Origin: Lentilactobacillus senioris
GTDB taxonomy: Bacteria; Bacillota; Bacilli; Lactobacillales; Lactobacillaceae
Assembly: GCF_026798195.1 (NCBI RefSeq)
Contig: NZ_JAPQEZ010000004.1
Location: 283-64,282 of the forward strand
Direction: 5' to 3'
DNA: 64,000 nucleotides
A model generated the notes under the pieces. That model did not search any database and was not told the origin of the DNA. It saw nothing but the letters and a program-made list of their open reading frames with translations. How positions within the stretch are numbered: position 1 is the stretch's first letter; the number at the start of each line of letters is the position of its first letter. Positions 24,376 through 34,072 of this stretch are shown here, one piece after another. Position numbers and translations under genes: made by a program.

Positions 24376-26163
24376 ATGGTTGAAAGAACTACTTATGCGG
24401 GACTTGTAAATGAAAGTTACCTTAATCAAAAGGTAACACTCTTCGGTTGGGTTGATCGCCGTCGTGACTTAGGAAAGCTAATTTTTATTGATTTGCGTGA
24501 TAGAGAGGGCATCGTTCAATTGGCCTTTAACGAAGACCGCTCTAAAGAAGCATTTAGCGTTGCTAAAGAAGTAAGAAACGAATACGTTATCAAAGTGGTT
24601 GGTGAAGTTGTTAAGCGTGCAGAAGGACAAGAAAACCACGATATTAAGAGCGGAAACGTTGAAGTTAACGTTGAAGAAGCCACCATTTTAAATACTAGTG
24701 AACCACTACCATTTGAAATTCGTGACGATGCTGACGTTAACGAAGATTTATTATTAAAATATCGGTACCTTGAATTACGTCGTCCAAGTATGCAACGGGG
24801 ACTTCGTCTTAGAAGTACCATTACTCGGGCTGTTCGTGAATTTTACGACAACAATGGTTTCTTAGATATTGAAACTCCTGATTTGGCTAAATCTACTCCT
24901 GAAGGAGCTCGGGACTACTTAGTACCTAGCCGAGTATCTAAAGGTCATTTCTACGCATTGCCTCAATCACCACAACAATACAAACAATTGTTGATGGGCG
25001 GGGGCTTTGATCGTTACTACCAAATCGCTCGTTGCTTCCGTGATGAAGATTTACGTGGTGACCGCCAACCAGAATTTACTCAAATCGACGTGGAAACTAC
25101 TTTCTTAAGCCAACATGACATCATGGACTTAACTGAAGGTATGTTGAAAAACGTAATGAAAAAAGCCTTGAACAAGGATATTGAAACTCCATTCCCACGA
25201 ATCAGCTGGCAAGAATCAATGGACCGTTTTGGTACTGACCAACCAGATGCTCGTTTCGCAATGGAAATTCAAGATGTTACTGAAATCATTAAGGGTGCTG
25301 AGATTGCTACTCCAGCCTTTGAAGATTCAGAACACGAAATTTTAGCACGGGCCATCGTTGCTGAAGGGGCTGCTGATAAATATTCTCGTAAGGATATTGA
25401 AGCAAAAGAACAATACCTTGAACGTTATGGTGTTAAGCGTTTGGTATGGGCTAAGGTTGAAGCTGATGGTTTCAGTGGTTCATCTGCTAAGTTGCTTACT
25501 CCAGTTTACAAAGAATTGACTGAACGTTTAGGTGCCAAAGAAGGCGACATTATCTTTATGGTCTTTGATCGTTTCAAAGTGGTATCTGACTCATTAGGTG
25601 CTCTTCGGGTTAACTTGGCTAACGAACTTAACATGATTCCAGAAGACGTTTACAAGTTCCTCTGGGTAATCGATTGGCCATTGTTTGAATACGATGAAGG
25701 TGATCAACGTTGGGTTGCAGCTCACCATCCATTTACTGCTCCAAACGAAGGTGACGAACATTACTTAGATGAAGGCGAAGATCCTCATAAAGCCCATGCT
25801 CAAAGCTACGATATCATCTTGAACGGTTTGGAACTTGGTGGTGGATCCATTCGTATCCACAATGCCGAATTACAAGAAAAGATGTTCCGGGCGCTTGGCT
25901 TCACTAAGGAAAGTGCTTACGCTCAATTTGGTTACTTCATCAATGCGTTGAAGTTTGGTTTCCCACCTCATGGTGGTATTGCTCTTGGCTTAGACCGATT
26001 TGCTCGTCTCTTAGCTGGTGCCGATAACATTCGTGAAGTGATTGCGTTCCCTAAGAATTCTAAAGCTGTTGAACCAATGACTCAAGCTCCGGCTGAAGTT
26101 AGCGAAGAACAACTAAAAGAATTAGGAATTAAGCTAGATTTAGATCCAGAAATTAATGAGTAG
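24376..26163 (+). CDS. aspS: Aspartyl-tRNA synthetase
   Basis: AspS charges tRNA-Asp with aspartate. The 595-residue class II enzyme has an N-terminal OB fold (about 1-105, [22 protein letters not shown]), the catalytic core with motif 2 [18 protein letters not shown] (about 217-234), a bacterial GAD insert (about 300-420) and motif 3 [16 protein letters not shown] near 533-548. AGGAAGGG is 11 nt before the ATG. It is transcribed alone under a tRNA-Asp T-box; the hisS gene that often precedes it in Firmicutes is absent here. Codon use favours GAA, CGT and GGT, in line with high expression. Confidence 0.97.
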   Translation: MVERTTYAGLVNESYLNQKVTLFGWVDRRRDLGKLIFIDLRDREGIVQLAFNEDRSKEAFSVAKEVRNEYVIKVVGEVVKRAEGQENHDIKSGNVEVNVEEATILNTSEPLPFEIRDDADVNEDLLLKYRYLELRRPSMQRGLRLRSTITRAVREFYDNNGFLDIETPDLAKSTPEGARDYLVPSRVSKGHFYALPQSPQQYKQLLMGGGFDRYYQIARCFRDEDLRGDRQPEFTQIDVETTFLSQHDIMDLTEGMLKNVMKKALNKDIETPFPRISWQESMDRFGTDQPDARFAMEIQDVTEIIKGAEIATPAFEDSEHEILARAIVAEGAADKYSRKDIEAKEQYLERYGVKRLVWAKVEADGFSGSSAKLLTPVYKELTERLGAKEGDIIFMVFDRFKVVSDSLGALRVNLANELNMIPEDVYKFLWVIDWPLFEYDEGDQRWVAAHHPFTAPNEGDEHYLDEGEDPHKAHAQSYDIILNGLELGGGSIRIHNAELQEKMFRALGFTKESAYAQFGYFINALKFGFPPHGGIALGLDRFARLLAGADNIREVIAFPKNSKAVEPMTQAPAEVSEEQLKELGIKLDLDPEINE

Positions 26164-26198
26164 TTATCTACTTTACAATTAAATTGGTATACTTTAAG

Positions 26199-26229
26199 AA
26201 AGCCCTTATAAATAATAGGGGCTTTTTTT
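26199..26229 (+). terminator. Terminator of aspS
   Basis: AAGCCCTTAT pairs with ATAGGGGCTT (one G-T pair) around an AAATA loop, followed by a T-run. Confidence 0.88.
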
Positions 26230-26300
26230 GTACATTTGATTATTAAAACCTTTCAATGAATAATGATAGTGTTATGAAAATGCTTAACTCGCTTTTACCC

Positions 26301-26356
26301 TTGTAATAACTGACACAAACAGGTAAAATAATGGTCGGAAAGTGGATACGATTACA
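26301..26356 (+). promoter_or_regulatory. Promoter and cre-like site of aspD-aspT, with long leader
   Basis: TTGTAA (26301-26306) and TAAAAT (26324-26329) are 17 bp apart. Just after the expected start site lies TGGATACGATTACA (26343-26356), a fair match to the CcpA cre consensus in a roadblock position. That predicts catabolite repression. The remaining leader to the aspD start (26357-26468) is AT-rich; I see no further conserved element in it and nothing coding. Confidence 0.6.
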
Positions 26357-26468
26357 ACAAGTCCCGCAATCTTGTTTTTATTGTTCTTTCAGTTTCCGAG
26401 AGATAATTTTGGCCAATTTTATTTCGTATGTTTCAGAAATTATATATATTACAAAGGAGTACTTTCTC

Positions 26469-28100
26469 ATGGCAGATACAGCACTTGATAAATTTGAATC
26501 AATTGATGGCTCCAAATTAGGTGAACTTTCACACCTATCAAACTTTGAAGTTACGGCAGATTTCCGTAAAATCGCCCCAGATAACTTGAACGGCAACGAA
26601 CCAATCGATGTTGGTCGTGGTAACCCTAACTGGATTAACACTACTGCTCGTTTGGCTCAAGGTCGGATGGTTGAATTTGGTATCAAAGATTCAGAACGGA
26701 CTTTCACCAAAGACAACGGCTCAATGGCTGGTTACATTGAAATGGACGGGATTGAAGATCGTTTCAAAGAATTCATGAACCCAGAAAATCCTGCTGACCA
26801 ACTTCTTTTGAATACAGTTAAATACGCTACTGATGAACTTGGTATTAATGGTGACGAAATGGTTCACGAAATGGCTGATGGAGCTATTGGTAACCATTAT
26901 CCAGTTCCTTCACGTTCATTGGTTAATGTTGAAAAGATTCTTAACAAGTATCTTGAAAAGGCATTATACCGTGGCGCTGAATTAGCTAATGAAACTGAAT
27001 TGTTCCCAACTGAAGGTGGAGCTGCATCAATGGTTTACATCTTCAACGAAATGAAACTTTCACACATCTTGGAACCAGGTGATAAGGTTGCCATCAACAC
27101 CCCAATCTTTACTCCATACTTGGAAATTCCTATCTTGAAGGAATACAACTTGGAAATTGTTCCTTTGCTTTCTAGTGAAGACAATGATTGGCAAATGACT
27201 GATGAACAATTGGATCAATTGAAAGATCCTAGCATCAAGGCATTCTTCGATGTTAACCCTACTAACCCTGCCGCTCGTGCATTTAGTAATCACGCTCTTG
27301 ACAAGATCAAAGAAGTTGTTGAAGCAAATCCTAAGTTAACTATCGTTACTGATGATGTTTATGGTACCTTTGCTGAAGGCTTTAAGACTATTTACTCAGT
27401 TGTTCCTCACAACACTTTATTAGTTTACTCATTCTCTAAACTATTTGGTGTAACTGGACACCGTCTTGGTCTTACTGCTGCCCACAAGGATAACGTATTT
27501 GATCAAATTATTGCTGAAAAGACAGCTGCAGATCCTGAAATCAAGGCTGAATTTGAAGATCGTTACTCTAAAGTTGTTACTGATCCATTGCACATGAAGT
27601 TCATCGACCGGATGGTTGCTGACAGTCGTGCAATTGGTTTGTATCACGTTGCTGGTTTGTCAACTCCACAACAAATCATGATGGAATTGTTAGCTGCTAA
27701 CAACTTGACTGTTGGCGATGACACTTATCTTGATGCTTCTCGTGAAGTAGTTGGCGAACGTTACAACGCCTTCTGGAATGGTTTGGGCGTAGATGCTGAC
27801 GAATCTGAAGGTAACACTAAGTACTACACACTTATCAACATTCCTACTTTGATGGAAAAATCATACAACAAGGACTTTAGTGATTGGTACGTTAAGAACT
27901 ACAACTACCTTGACTTCTCTTACCGTTTGGTACGTGAATTCGGTGCTGTAATTATGGACGCTTCATCATTTGGTGCTAACAAAGGTTATGTTCGGATTTC
28001 ATTAGCTAACATGCCAACTGAAAGTTATGCTAAGATTGCTGAATACATGAAAGAACTTTTGGCTCAGTACTATGCTGAATACCAAAAAAACAATAAATAA
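26469..28100 (+). CDS. aspD: Aspartate 4-decarboxylase (bifunctional aspartate aminotransferase)
   Basis: AspD uses pyridoxal phosphate to decarboxylate L-aspartate to L-alanine and CO2, consuming a cytosolic proton; it also has weak transaminase activity. The 543-residue protein is much longer than ordinary aminotransferases, as expected for AspD. The PLP lysine lies in SFSKLFGVTGHRLGL (near residue 325), the PLP-phosphate/ring contacts in DVNPTNPAAR and VTDDVYGTF. AAGGAG at 26454-26459 selects the ATG at 26469; an earlier ATG at 26331 would read through the promoter region. aspT follows after 24 nt. Codons are strongly biased to GTT, GCT, CGT and GAA, so expression is probably high. Confidence 0.95.
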   Translation: MADTALDKFESIDGSKLGELSHLSNFEVTADFRKIAPDNLNGNEPIDVGRGNPNWINTTARLAQGRMVEFGIKDSERTFTKDNGSMAGYIEMDGIEDRFKEFMNPENPADQLLLNTVKYATDELGINGDEMVHEMADGAIGNHYPVPSRSLVNVEKILNKYLEKALYRGAELANETELFPTEGGAASMVYIFNEMKLSHILEPGDKVAINTPIFTPYLEIPILKEYNLEIVPLLSSEDNDWQMTDEQLDQLKDPSIKAFFDVNPTNPAARAFSNHALDKIKEVVEANPKLTIVTDDVYGTFAEGFKTIYSVVPHNTLLVYSFSKLFGVTGHRLGLTAAHKDNVFDQIIAEKTAADPEIKAEFEDRYSKVVTDPLHMKFIDRMVADSRAIGLYHVAGLSTPQQIMMELLAANNLTVGDDTYLDASREVVGERYNAFWNGLGVDADESEGNTKYYTLINIPTLMEKSYNKDFSDWYVKNYNYLDFSYRLVREFGAVIMDASSFGANKGYVRISLANMPTESYAKIAEYMKELLAQYYAEYQKNNK

Positions 28101-28124
28101 TAATAGTAAGAGTGGTCTTTAATT

Positions 28125-29771
28125 ATGAGTGGAATTGGTCAATTTTTTGTTGCTAATCCAGTTATTTCAATCTTCATTTGTTTGGGACTGGGTTACATTT
28201 TAGGACGGGTTAAGTTTGGCTCGTTCACTTTAGGTGCCACTGTTGGTGTCCTAATTGTATCATTGATCTTTGGTCAAATTGGTGTATTTACTCGAGACAC
28301 TGTCTTAGGTGATATCTTCTTTGACTTCTTCATGTTTGCAATTGGGTATCGAGTTGGACCTACTTTCGTTTCAAGTATGAAACGTTTTGGGATGAAGATT
28401 ATTATTTCAAGTTTCTTGTTCTTAATCTTCGCCTTCTTAACTGCCTGGGCTTGCTTCAAGATCTTTAACGTTGGCCCTGGTGTTGCCGCTGGTACAATTG
28501 CCGGTGCTTTGACTCAATCAGCCGTTATTGGTAGTTCTTTGGAAACTATCCAAAAATTACCTATTTCTGGTTCATTAAAAGCATTGTACAGTTCTCAAAT
28601 TCCAATTGTTTACGCGTTGACTTACGTATTTGGTACTATCGGGGTTCTTATCTTCTTGCGGGACCTTGCACCAAAGATGTTACACATCAACGTTAAGGAT
28701 CAAGCTACTAAAGTTGCTCGTGAAATGAACTTTACTGCAGCTGTTCCTAGTATGACTCGGATCCGGACTTATGATGTTGTGGATAATTCAACTTTTGTTG
28801 GTAAGACCCTTGCTGATATTATGAATAGCTTGGATGCAACTAAGGTTCAATTATTAGGTGCCGTTCGTAACGGTAGTGATTTGAAAGATAGTGATGCTTT
28901 GCAAGCTAACGACGTTGTTACCTTTGCAGGTTACGCTAACGATCTTTCAGATACTGTTACTGGTACTGGTTTGCATGAAGTAATTAATGATGACACTAAG
29001 AAATTTAGTGAAAAATTCTTTATCTTGGGTAAAAACTTTACTAAAGATGGTATCGTTGCCCTTGAAAAGAAGGGAATCTTCGTTAACTTAATGGATCCTG
29101 CAGAAGGTAACATGCGTACTTTAGATGACCTTCATGCTGGTAGCCCAATTGGGTTAACTGGTGATTTTGCTGCAGTTAAATCAGAACTTAGTTCATTAGG
29201 TAAGTGGAAAGCTTCTGCTAGCGCTATTAACTACGCTATGTTCTGTTTAGGTATTGCAGCCAGTGCTGCTTTAGGTGTTGTTGGTACCAAGGTCGGTGGT
29301 GTTCCATTGGCTCTTGGTGGTGGTACAGGTAGTGTGATTGTTGGTTTGATCTTGAGTATTTGGCAAGATAAGAATCAATACATTGACTCTATTCCTGACA
29401 ACATCATGGAATTCTTCCAAAGCTTTGGTTTGAACATCTTTATCGTTACGGTTGGTTTGTCAGCCGCACGGACTTTCGTTTCAGCCTTCAAGTCACTTGG
29501 AATTTCCGTTTTCTTAATTGGTGCAATTATTTCAATCCTTCCACATATCATTACTTTGTATGTTGATAAGTGGATATTGAAGATGGAACCCGTTGCTTTG
29601 ATTGGTTCATTAACCGGTGCGGATACACTTTCTGCTGGGTTGAATGCCATTACTGAAGCTTCTGGTCCAGAAGGTGGCCCTTACTTCGCTGCTACTGTTG
29701 CTCCAGCTTACGTTATTGGTAACATTTTCTTAACGTTAATGGGACCTATCTTCTTAGTATTACTTGCCTAA
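28125..29771 (+). CDS. aspT: Aspartate:alanine antiporter
   Basis: AspT exchanges extracellular aspartate for intracellular alanine electrogenically and with AspD produces proton motive force. The 548-residue protein has the AAE-transporter layout: five hydrophobic segments (about 7-180), a cytosolic middle part with two TrkA-C-like domains (about 205-360), then a second membrane block (about 365-548). Both halves contain repeated polar motifs such as GTIAGALTQSAVIGSS (about 124-139) and GSLTGADTLSAGLNAITE (second half, about 487-504). It has the same high-expression codon bias as aspD and lies 24 nt after it. The ribosome binding site is weak (AGAG), which suggests coupling to aspD translation. 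Confidence 0.94.
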   Translation: MSGIGQFFVANPVISIFICLGLGYILGRVKFGSFTLGATVGVLIVSLIFGQIGVFTRDTVLGDIFFDFFMFAIGYRVGPTFVSSMKRFGMKIIISSFLFLIFAFLTAWACFKIFNVGPGVAAGTIAGALTQSAVIGSSLETIQKLPISGSLKALYSSQIPIVYALTYVFGTIGVLIFLRDLAPKMLHINVKDQATKVAREMNFTAAVPSMTRIRTYDVVDNSTFVGKTLADIMNSLDATKVQLLGAVRNGSDLKDSDALQANDVVTFAGYANDLSDTVTGTGLHEVINDDTKKFSEKFFILGKNFTKDGIVALEKKGIFVNLMDPAEGNMRTLDDLHAGSPIGLTGDFAAVKSELSSLGKWKASASAINYAMFCLGIAASAALGVVGTKVGGVPLALGGGTGSVIVGLILSIWQDKNQYIDSIPDNIMEFFQSFGLNIFIVTVGLSAARTFVSAFKSLGISVFLIGAIISILPHIITLYVDKWILKMEPVALIGSLTGADTLSAGLNAITEASGPEGGPYFAATVAPAYVIGNIFLTLMGPIFLVLLA

Positions 29772-29789
29772 TAGCATTTAATAATAAGC

Positions 29790-29833
29790 AAAAAGCCTTA
29801 AATTCGATTAATTTCGAATTTAAGGCTTTTTTT
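29790..29833. terminator. Bidirectional terminator between aspT and pepC
   Basis: A perfect 18-bp stem (AAAAAGCCTTAAATTCGA at 29790-29807, complement at 29814-29831) with flanking A- and T-runs lies between convergent genes. Confidence 0.95.
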
Positions 29834-29848
29834 GTGGAAATGATTATT

Positions 29849-31183
29849 TTAAGCTAAGGCTCCCATTGGGTCCCAAGGAGCTAATTCAATCGGTTCTTGT
29901 TCTTGGGCTGCTTGTATTTCATCAGGCATAAAGTTTTTGTTTACCACGATTTGATAAACAAATTGATCCATCCAGTCATCACTCATTACAAAGTAACCTT
30001 TATTACCAACTTTTTTACCCCAGCTATTTTCAACTTTCCACTTAGTAGGTTTACCATCTACTAAGTCAACGCCGGTAATGACCATAGCGTGAGTCATCAG
30101 ACTTTCACCGTAGTCCAAACGAGCCCCTTTAGAAAGGGAAAGGTCGGTATCAAATAATTCATCTGGAGCGTAAAGAGAAGTATCCATAATACCCTTTTGA
30201 GAGTTAGAACTTTGACCTACATCACTACCAAACCATACGGATTCACCGCGTTTTAATTGTTCAATAGCTAGTTGTTTCAAATCGTTCATTTCTAGATTAA
30301 GATGCTTAACTTGGCGACCACCAACCACGTTACCTAACATTTCGACAGTGTAAGTTTTCATGAAAGGTTTGTTATCAGTGGGGGAGTTAATCAAAGAAAC
30401 GTAGTTAGTTAAATCTACATCAATATATTTTTGGAAAAATGCTCGAGGGGTAAGATTTTGATCAATATGATATTGGCTATCTTTATCTCGGTATTCAAAA
30501 TCAAATTGTTGTGTAGGTTCCCCTAATGTATAGGCCAACATACGATAGATATCATTTAACATGTCAGTTTTAGTAGCAAGTAACTTAGCATCGCTTGTAT
30601 CAGCAGCTACTAATTCTCGTAAAACTGCAGCATTGTGCCGTAGTTTAAGGTTAAGGAATTTGTTTAATTGTGCTGATTTTTCGCTACTAAAAGTTTCTGG
30701 CATAGCAGACTTAGGAACGATCCCGTATTTTTCAATTAAGGCACATAACATGTCCCACTGACCGCCATCTTGTTGCGGCGTAGCCATTAACCAAGCTACT
30801 TTGCGAGAATCAAGGGGTTCATTGGCAGTTTTAATAACGTTATCTAAAAAGAAGTTAGCTTTTTCAAACTTATCCCAAAAGTTGATGTAGTTTTGAGAAA
30901 GTTCGAAATCATCGCTCATTTTAAAGTTAGTCATTAATTTGTGCCGCATTGTATTTAACGCTGCAAACATCCAGCAACGACCGCTTTGCTTTTGGTCGGC
31001 TACGTCTCCAGTAGCTAAATCAATTGAAAAAACGGGATTCATAGTTACCTCGGAAGCAAAATCGGCACTAGTGGCCAAAATTCCTTGATGGGTAACGGCC
31101 CGTTCGATTACTTTGGCTTCCTTTTTGGCATCTAGATTATTTTGAAACTGATTAATTTGATCAAAACTGATAGCAGCTGACAA
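29849..31183 (-). CDS. pepC: Aminopeptidase C (cysteine peptidase, bleomycin hydrolase family)
   Basis: PepC is a cytosolic papain-like aminopeptidase of family C1B that removes N-terminal residues from peptides. The 444-residue protein carries the catalytic Cys in QKQSGRCWMFAALN (Cys68 or near), the catalytic His in THAMVITGVD (near 363) and Asn in KVENSWG (near 386). Length fits the family, and the last residue region ends PMGALA, where the C-terminal tail normally enters the active site. The start codon is TTG, preceded by AAGGAGGG on the minus strand. A perfect palindrome lies upstream at 31208-31222. It probably processes peptides brought in by DtpT. Confidence 0.95.
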   Translation of the reverse strand: MSAAISFDQINQFQNNLDAKKEAKVIERAVTHQGILATSADFASEVTMNPVFSIDLATGDVADQKQSGRCWMFAALNTMRHKLMTNFKMSDDFELSQNYINFWDKFEKANFFLDNVIKTANEPLDSRKVAWLMATPQQDGGQWDMLCALIEKYGIVPKSAMPETFSSEKSAQLNKFLNLKLRHNAAVLRELVAADTSDAKLLATKTDMLNDIYRMLAYTLGEPTQQFDFEYRDKDSQYHIDQNLTPRAFFQKYIDVDLTNYVSLINSPTDNKPFMKTYTVEMLGNVVGGRQVKHLNLEMNDLKQLAIEQLKRGESVWFGSDVGQSSNSQKGIMDTSLYAPDELFDTDLSLSKGARLDYGESLMTHAMVITGVDLVDGKPTKWKVENSWGKKVGNKGYFVMSDDWMDQFVYQIVVNKNFMPDEIQAAQEQEPIELAPWDPMGALA

Positions 31184-31207
31184 AAAAATCCCTCCTTAAA
31201 TTTTAAT

Positions 31208-31222
31208 GAGTACATTGTACTC
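31208..31222. promoter_or_regulatory. Perfect palindrome upstream of pepC
   Basis: GAGTACATTGTACTC has exact 7-bp arms around one base, 25 bp upstream of the pepC start. On the minus strand it contains TACAAT, a possible -10 box, so a repressor bound here would block the promoter. No regulator can be named. Confidence 0.45.
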
Positions 31223-31234
31223 TGATTAACATAA

Positions 31235-31283
31235 ATAAAAAAGGGACTTGATCAATAGACAATTACTAGTCTTTGATCCGTCC
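31235..31283 (-). terminator. Terminator of rpiA
   Basis: Read on the minus strand, GGGA-GATC-AAAGAC segments pair with complementary segments ending in TCCC and then a run of six T. The stem has small internal loops. It separates rpiA from pepC. Confidence 0.7.
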
Positions 31284-31301
31284 CGCAAATACAATATTAA
31301 A

Positions 31302-31985
31302 TTATGGGCGAGCTTTTAAAACTTCAGGACCGTTATTGTGACCAACGATCACAATATTAACTAAGTCTAAGAATAAACCGTGTTCCACGATACCGGTCAT
31401 GCTGTCTAAATCTTTAGCCAAGGCATGGGGATCATCGATGTGACCTAAATGTAAATCAATTACATAATTTTTGGAATCGGTCAAAACATGTTCTGAGCCG
31501 TTTAATCTGAATTCTGGTTTGTAACCTCGATTGGCAAGGCGTTTGATAAGTTGGGTACTGCCATAAGGGATAACTTCAAGTGGTAGTGGGAAAGAGCCCA
31601 ATTCATCAGCCATTTTACTTTCATCAACAATCCACATATTTTTACGGGAGTTAATGGCTACGATTTTTTCCCAAAGATGAGCGGCGCCGCCTCCCTTAAT
31701 TCCTTGGAAATTTTTATCGATTTGATCAGCCCCGTCGATGGTTAAATCAATGTGATCAACTTCATCTACATCTTTAATAGTGATTCCTAAGTCGCGAGCT
31801 TGCTTAGCTGTTCGTTCTGAGGTGGGAACGCCCACAATAGATAAGCCTTCTTCTTGAACTCGTTTACCTAAAGCGTCAACTAGATATTTAACGGTTGACC
31901 CGGTTCCTAGTCCAACAACGGTGTTATTTTCAACGTATTTAGCTGCTTCTTGACCAACTAATTGTTTCAGTTCGTTTTGATTCAT
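31302..31985 (-). CDS. rpiA: Ribose-5-phosphate isomerase A
   Basis: RpiA interconverts ribose-5-phosphate and ribulose-5-phosphate, linking pentose metabolism and nucleotide synthesis. The 227-residue protein shows the family motifs [17 protein letters not shown] (about 20-36), [12 protein letters not shown] (about 51-62), [11 protein letters not shown] (about 80-90, catalytic Asp) and [15 protein letters not shown] (about 94-108, catalytic Glu and Lys). AGGAGG on the minus strand supports the ATG. It is transcribed alone and ends in its own terminator. Confidence 0.96.
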   Translation of the reverse strand: MNQNELKQLVGQEAAKYVENNTVVGLGTGSTVKYLVDALGKRVQEEGLSIVGVPTSERTAKQARDLGITIKDVDEVDHIDLTIDGADQIDKNFQGIKGGGAAHLWEKIVAINSRKNMWIVDESKMADELGSFPLPLEVIPYGSTQLIKRLANRGYKPEFRLNGSEHVLTDSKNYVIDLHLGHIDDPHALAKDLDSMTGIVEHGLFLDLVNIVIVGHNNGPEVLKARP

Positions 31986-32118
31986 GGAGTGCCTCCTGCT
32001 GTTTATCGTTTAAGGTTTTACTAACGTCCATTTTGCAGGTTTTGTTAAGTTTTGTCAATTAATGTTAAAAAGTTGGTCTTTAGTTTATAATTAGAACGGT
32101 AAACGAAAGGATGATTTG

Positions 32119-32658
32119 ATGACTCGAGGCTTCGAAGTAGTTTCTAAATACCAGGATCAGGCAATTAACTTACCTAAACGGGCTACCAAACAAGCAGCCG
32201 GTTATGACTTTGAAAGTGCGGTAGACATGGTACTACCGTCTATTTGGCGTTTTCCATTTTTAAAGGCTTTGGCAACTATTAAAAGTACTAAAGAATTAAG
32301 TGCTCAAGAAATTAGTGATGCTAATGCGACTTTAAAACCGTATTTAATTCCAACGGGGATTAAAGCATTTATGCAACCTAACGAAGTATTAATTATTGCT
32401 AATCGTTCCAGTAATCCACTTAAGCGCGGTTTAGTAGTGCCCAATGGTATTGGAGTAATTGATGCCGATTACTATAATAATGATGCCAATGAAGGCGAAA
32501 TTTTTATTCAAATGGTAAATTTGGGAATTACTGATTTAAAAATTAAAAAAGGTGATCGAATTGGACAGGGAATTTTTATGCCTTATTTAACCACTGACAG
32601 TGATAATGAAGATCTAAAACAAACTCGTTCCGGAGGCTTTGGTTCTTCCGGTAAATAA
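32119..32658 (+). CDS. dut: dUTP diphosphatase (trimeric dUTPase family)
   Basis: Dut hydrolyses dUTP to dUMP and keeps uracil out of DNA. The 179-residue protein has the five dUTPase motifs: AAGYDFESA (I), NRSSNP (II), [14 protein letters not shown] (III, catalytic Asp), [11 protein letters not shown] (IV) and SGGFGSSG (V). A 30-residue insert between motifs I and II (about 40-75) makes it longer than the 150-residue norm, as in related lactobacilli and phages. I use the ATG at 32119 with AAAGG upstream; a TTG one codon earlier is possible. radA follows after 23 nt. Confidence 0.92.
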   Translation: MTRGFEVVSKYQDQAINLPKRATKQAAGYDFESAVDMVLPSIWRFPFLKALATIKSTKELSAQEISDANATLKPYLIPTGIKAFMQPNEVLIIANRSSNPLKRGLVVPNGIGVIDADYYNNDANEGEIFIQMVNLGITDLKIKKGDRIGQGIFMPYLTTDSDNEDLKQTRSGGFGSSGK

Positions 32659-32681
32659 TTAACGAATCGGAGGATAGTTTA

Positions 32682-34052
32682 GTGGCGAAATCAAAAACGC
32701 AATTTGTTTGCCAAAACTGTGGGTATATATCCCCACGTTATTTGGGCCGGTGTCCTAACTGTGGTGAATGGAACACTTTAGTAGAAGAAGTAGTTACCCA
32801 AACTAAAGCAAATACTGCTACGGGATTACGACGGACGGGTACTAGTAATGTACAACCGGAATTATTAGGTGAAGTAAAATTTGAAAATGAGCCTCGAATT
32901 CAAACGGATTTAGAGGAACTTAACCGGGTATTAGGTGGTGGAGTGGTTCCTGGATCACTAGTCTTAATCGGGGGAGATCCCGGAATTGGTAAATCAACAT
33001 TACTATTACAGGTTTCTAGTCAGCTAAGTCGAAAAGGCAAAATTTTGTACGTGTCTGGAGAAGAAAGTGCTAACCAGATTAAAATGCGAGCTGATCGACT
33101 CAACGTTAATAGTGACCAACTTTATATTTATCCCCAAACTAATATGGATGAAATTCGGGCTACCATTAATGAATTAAAACCGGATGCAGTGGTAATTGAC
33201 TCAGTTCAGACCATGCAAGAACCCGAGGTGCAATCAGCTACTGGTTCAGTAGCCCAGGTTAGAGAAGTGACGGCTGACTTAATGAAAATTGCTAAAGGCC
33301 AAGGTATTACTGTCTTTGTAGTGGGACACGTAACTAAGGGCGGAGCAATTGCCGGCCCCAAAATTTTGGAACATATGGTGGATACCGTTTTATACTTTGA
33401 AGGGGACCTAAACCATTCTTACCGAATTTTGCGGGCGGTTAAAAACCGATTTGGTTCCACTAATGAATTGGGTGTTTTTGAAATGCGCGAAGGTGGTTTG
33501 GCGGAAGTTACTAATCCATCAGAAATTTTTCTAGAAGAACGATTAAAAGACGCCACCGGATCCGCCATTGTGGTCTCCATGGAGGGAACCCGACCAATTT
33601 TGGTTGAAATCCAAGCGTTAATTACCGCTTCAGTTTTTGGAAATGCTCAACGAACTGCTTCCGGAGTGGATCGAAACCGTGTTTCTTTGATTATGGCAGT
33701 GCTAGAAAAACGAGCCGGATTAATGTTACAAAATCAGGACGCTTATCTGAAGGCTGCTGGGGGCGTGAAGCTTAACGAACCGGCTATTGATTTAGCTATG
33801 GCAATTAGTATTGCTTCGTCGTACAAAGACCGGGGAACTAACCCTAGTGAATGTTATGTGGGAGAATTGGGATTAACCGGTGAAATTCGCCGGGTGACTA
33901 GAATTGAAGAACGGGTGGCAGAAGCTGCCAAATTAGGATTTAATAGAATTATGGTGCCAGCTAATAATTTGCAAGGGTGGACGCCTCCAAAAAACATTGA
34001 AGTAATTGGAGTTTCCACTTTGTCTCAAGCACTTAAATTAGCGTTAGGTTAA
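32682..34052 (+). CDS. radA: DNA repair protein RadA
   Basis: RadA is a RecA-like DnaB-type helicase that drives branch migration in recombination and repair. The 456-residue protein has an N-terminal zinc finger with Cys pairs CQNC and CPNC (residues 9-29), Walker [11 protein letters not shown] (about 98-107), the RadA-specific KNRFG motif (near 251) and a C-terminal Lon-like domain (about 290-456). The start is GTG with GGAGG 9 nt upstream. Order dut-radA-yacL-gltX is typical of lactobacilli; the disA gene found between radA and yacL in Bacillus is absent. Confidence 0.95.
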   Translation: MAKSKTQFVCQNCGYISPRYLGRCPNCGEWNTLVEEVVTQTKANTATGLRRTGTSNVQPELLGEVKFENEPRIQTDLEELNRVLGGGVVPGSLVLIGGDPGIGKSTLLLQVSSQLSRKGKILYVSGEESANQIKMRADRLNVNSDQLYIYPQTNMDEIRATINELKPDAVVIDSVQTMQEPEVQSATGSVAQVREVTADLMKIAKGQGITVFVVGHVTKGGAIAGPKILEHMVDTVLYFEGDLNHSYRILRAVKNRFGSTNELGVFEMREGGLAEVTNPSEIFLEERLKDATGSAIVVSMEGTRPILVEIQALITASVFGNAQRTASGVDRNRVSLIMAVLEKRAGLMLQNQDAYLKAAGGVKLNEPAIDLAMAISIASSYKDRGTNPSECYVGELGLTGEIRRVTRIEERVAEAAKLGFNRIMVPANNLQGWTPPKNIEVIGVSTLSQALKLALG

Positions 34053-34072
34053 ATGATAAAGGAGGTGAAATG

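Noticed and set aside
26331-26468. An N-terminal extension of AspD starting at 26331
   Set aside because: It would translate the cre-like site and leader, and AAGGAG at 26454 supports the ATG at 26469; the family length also fits.
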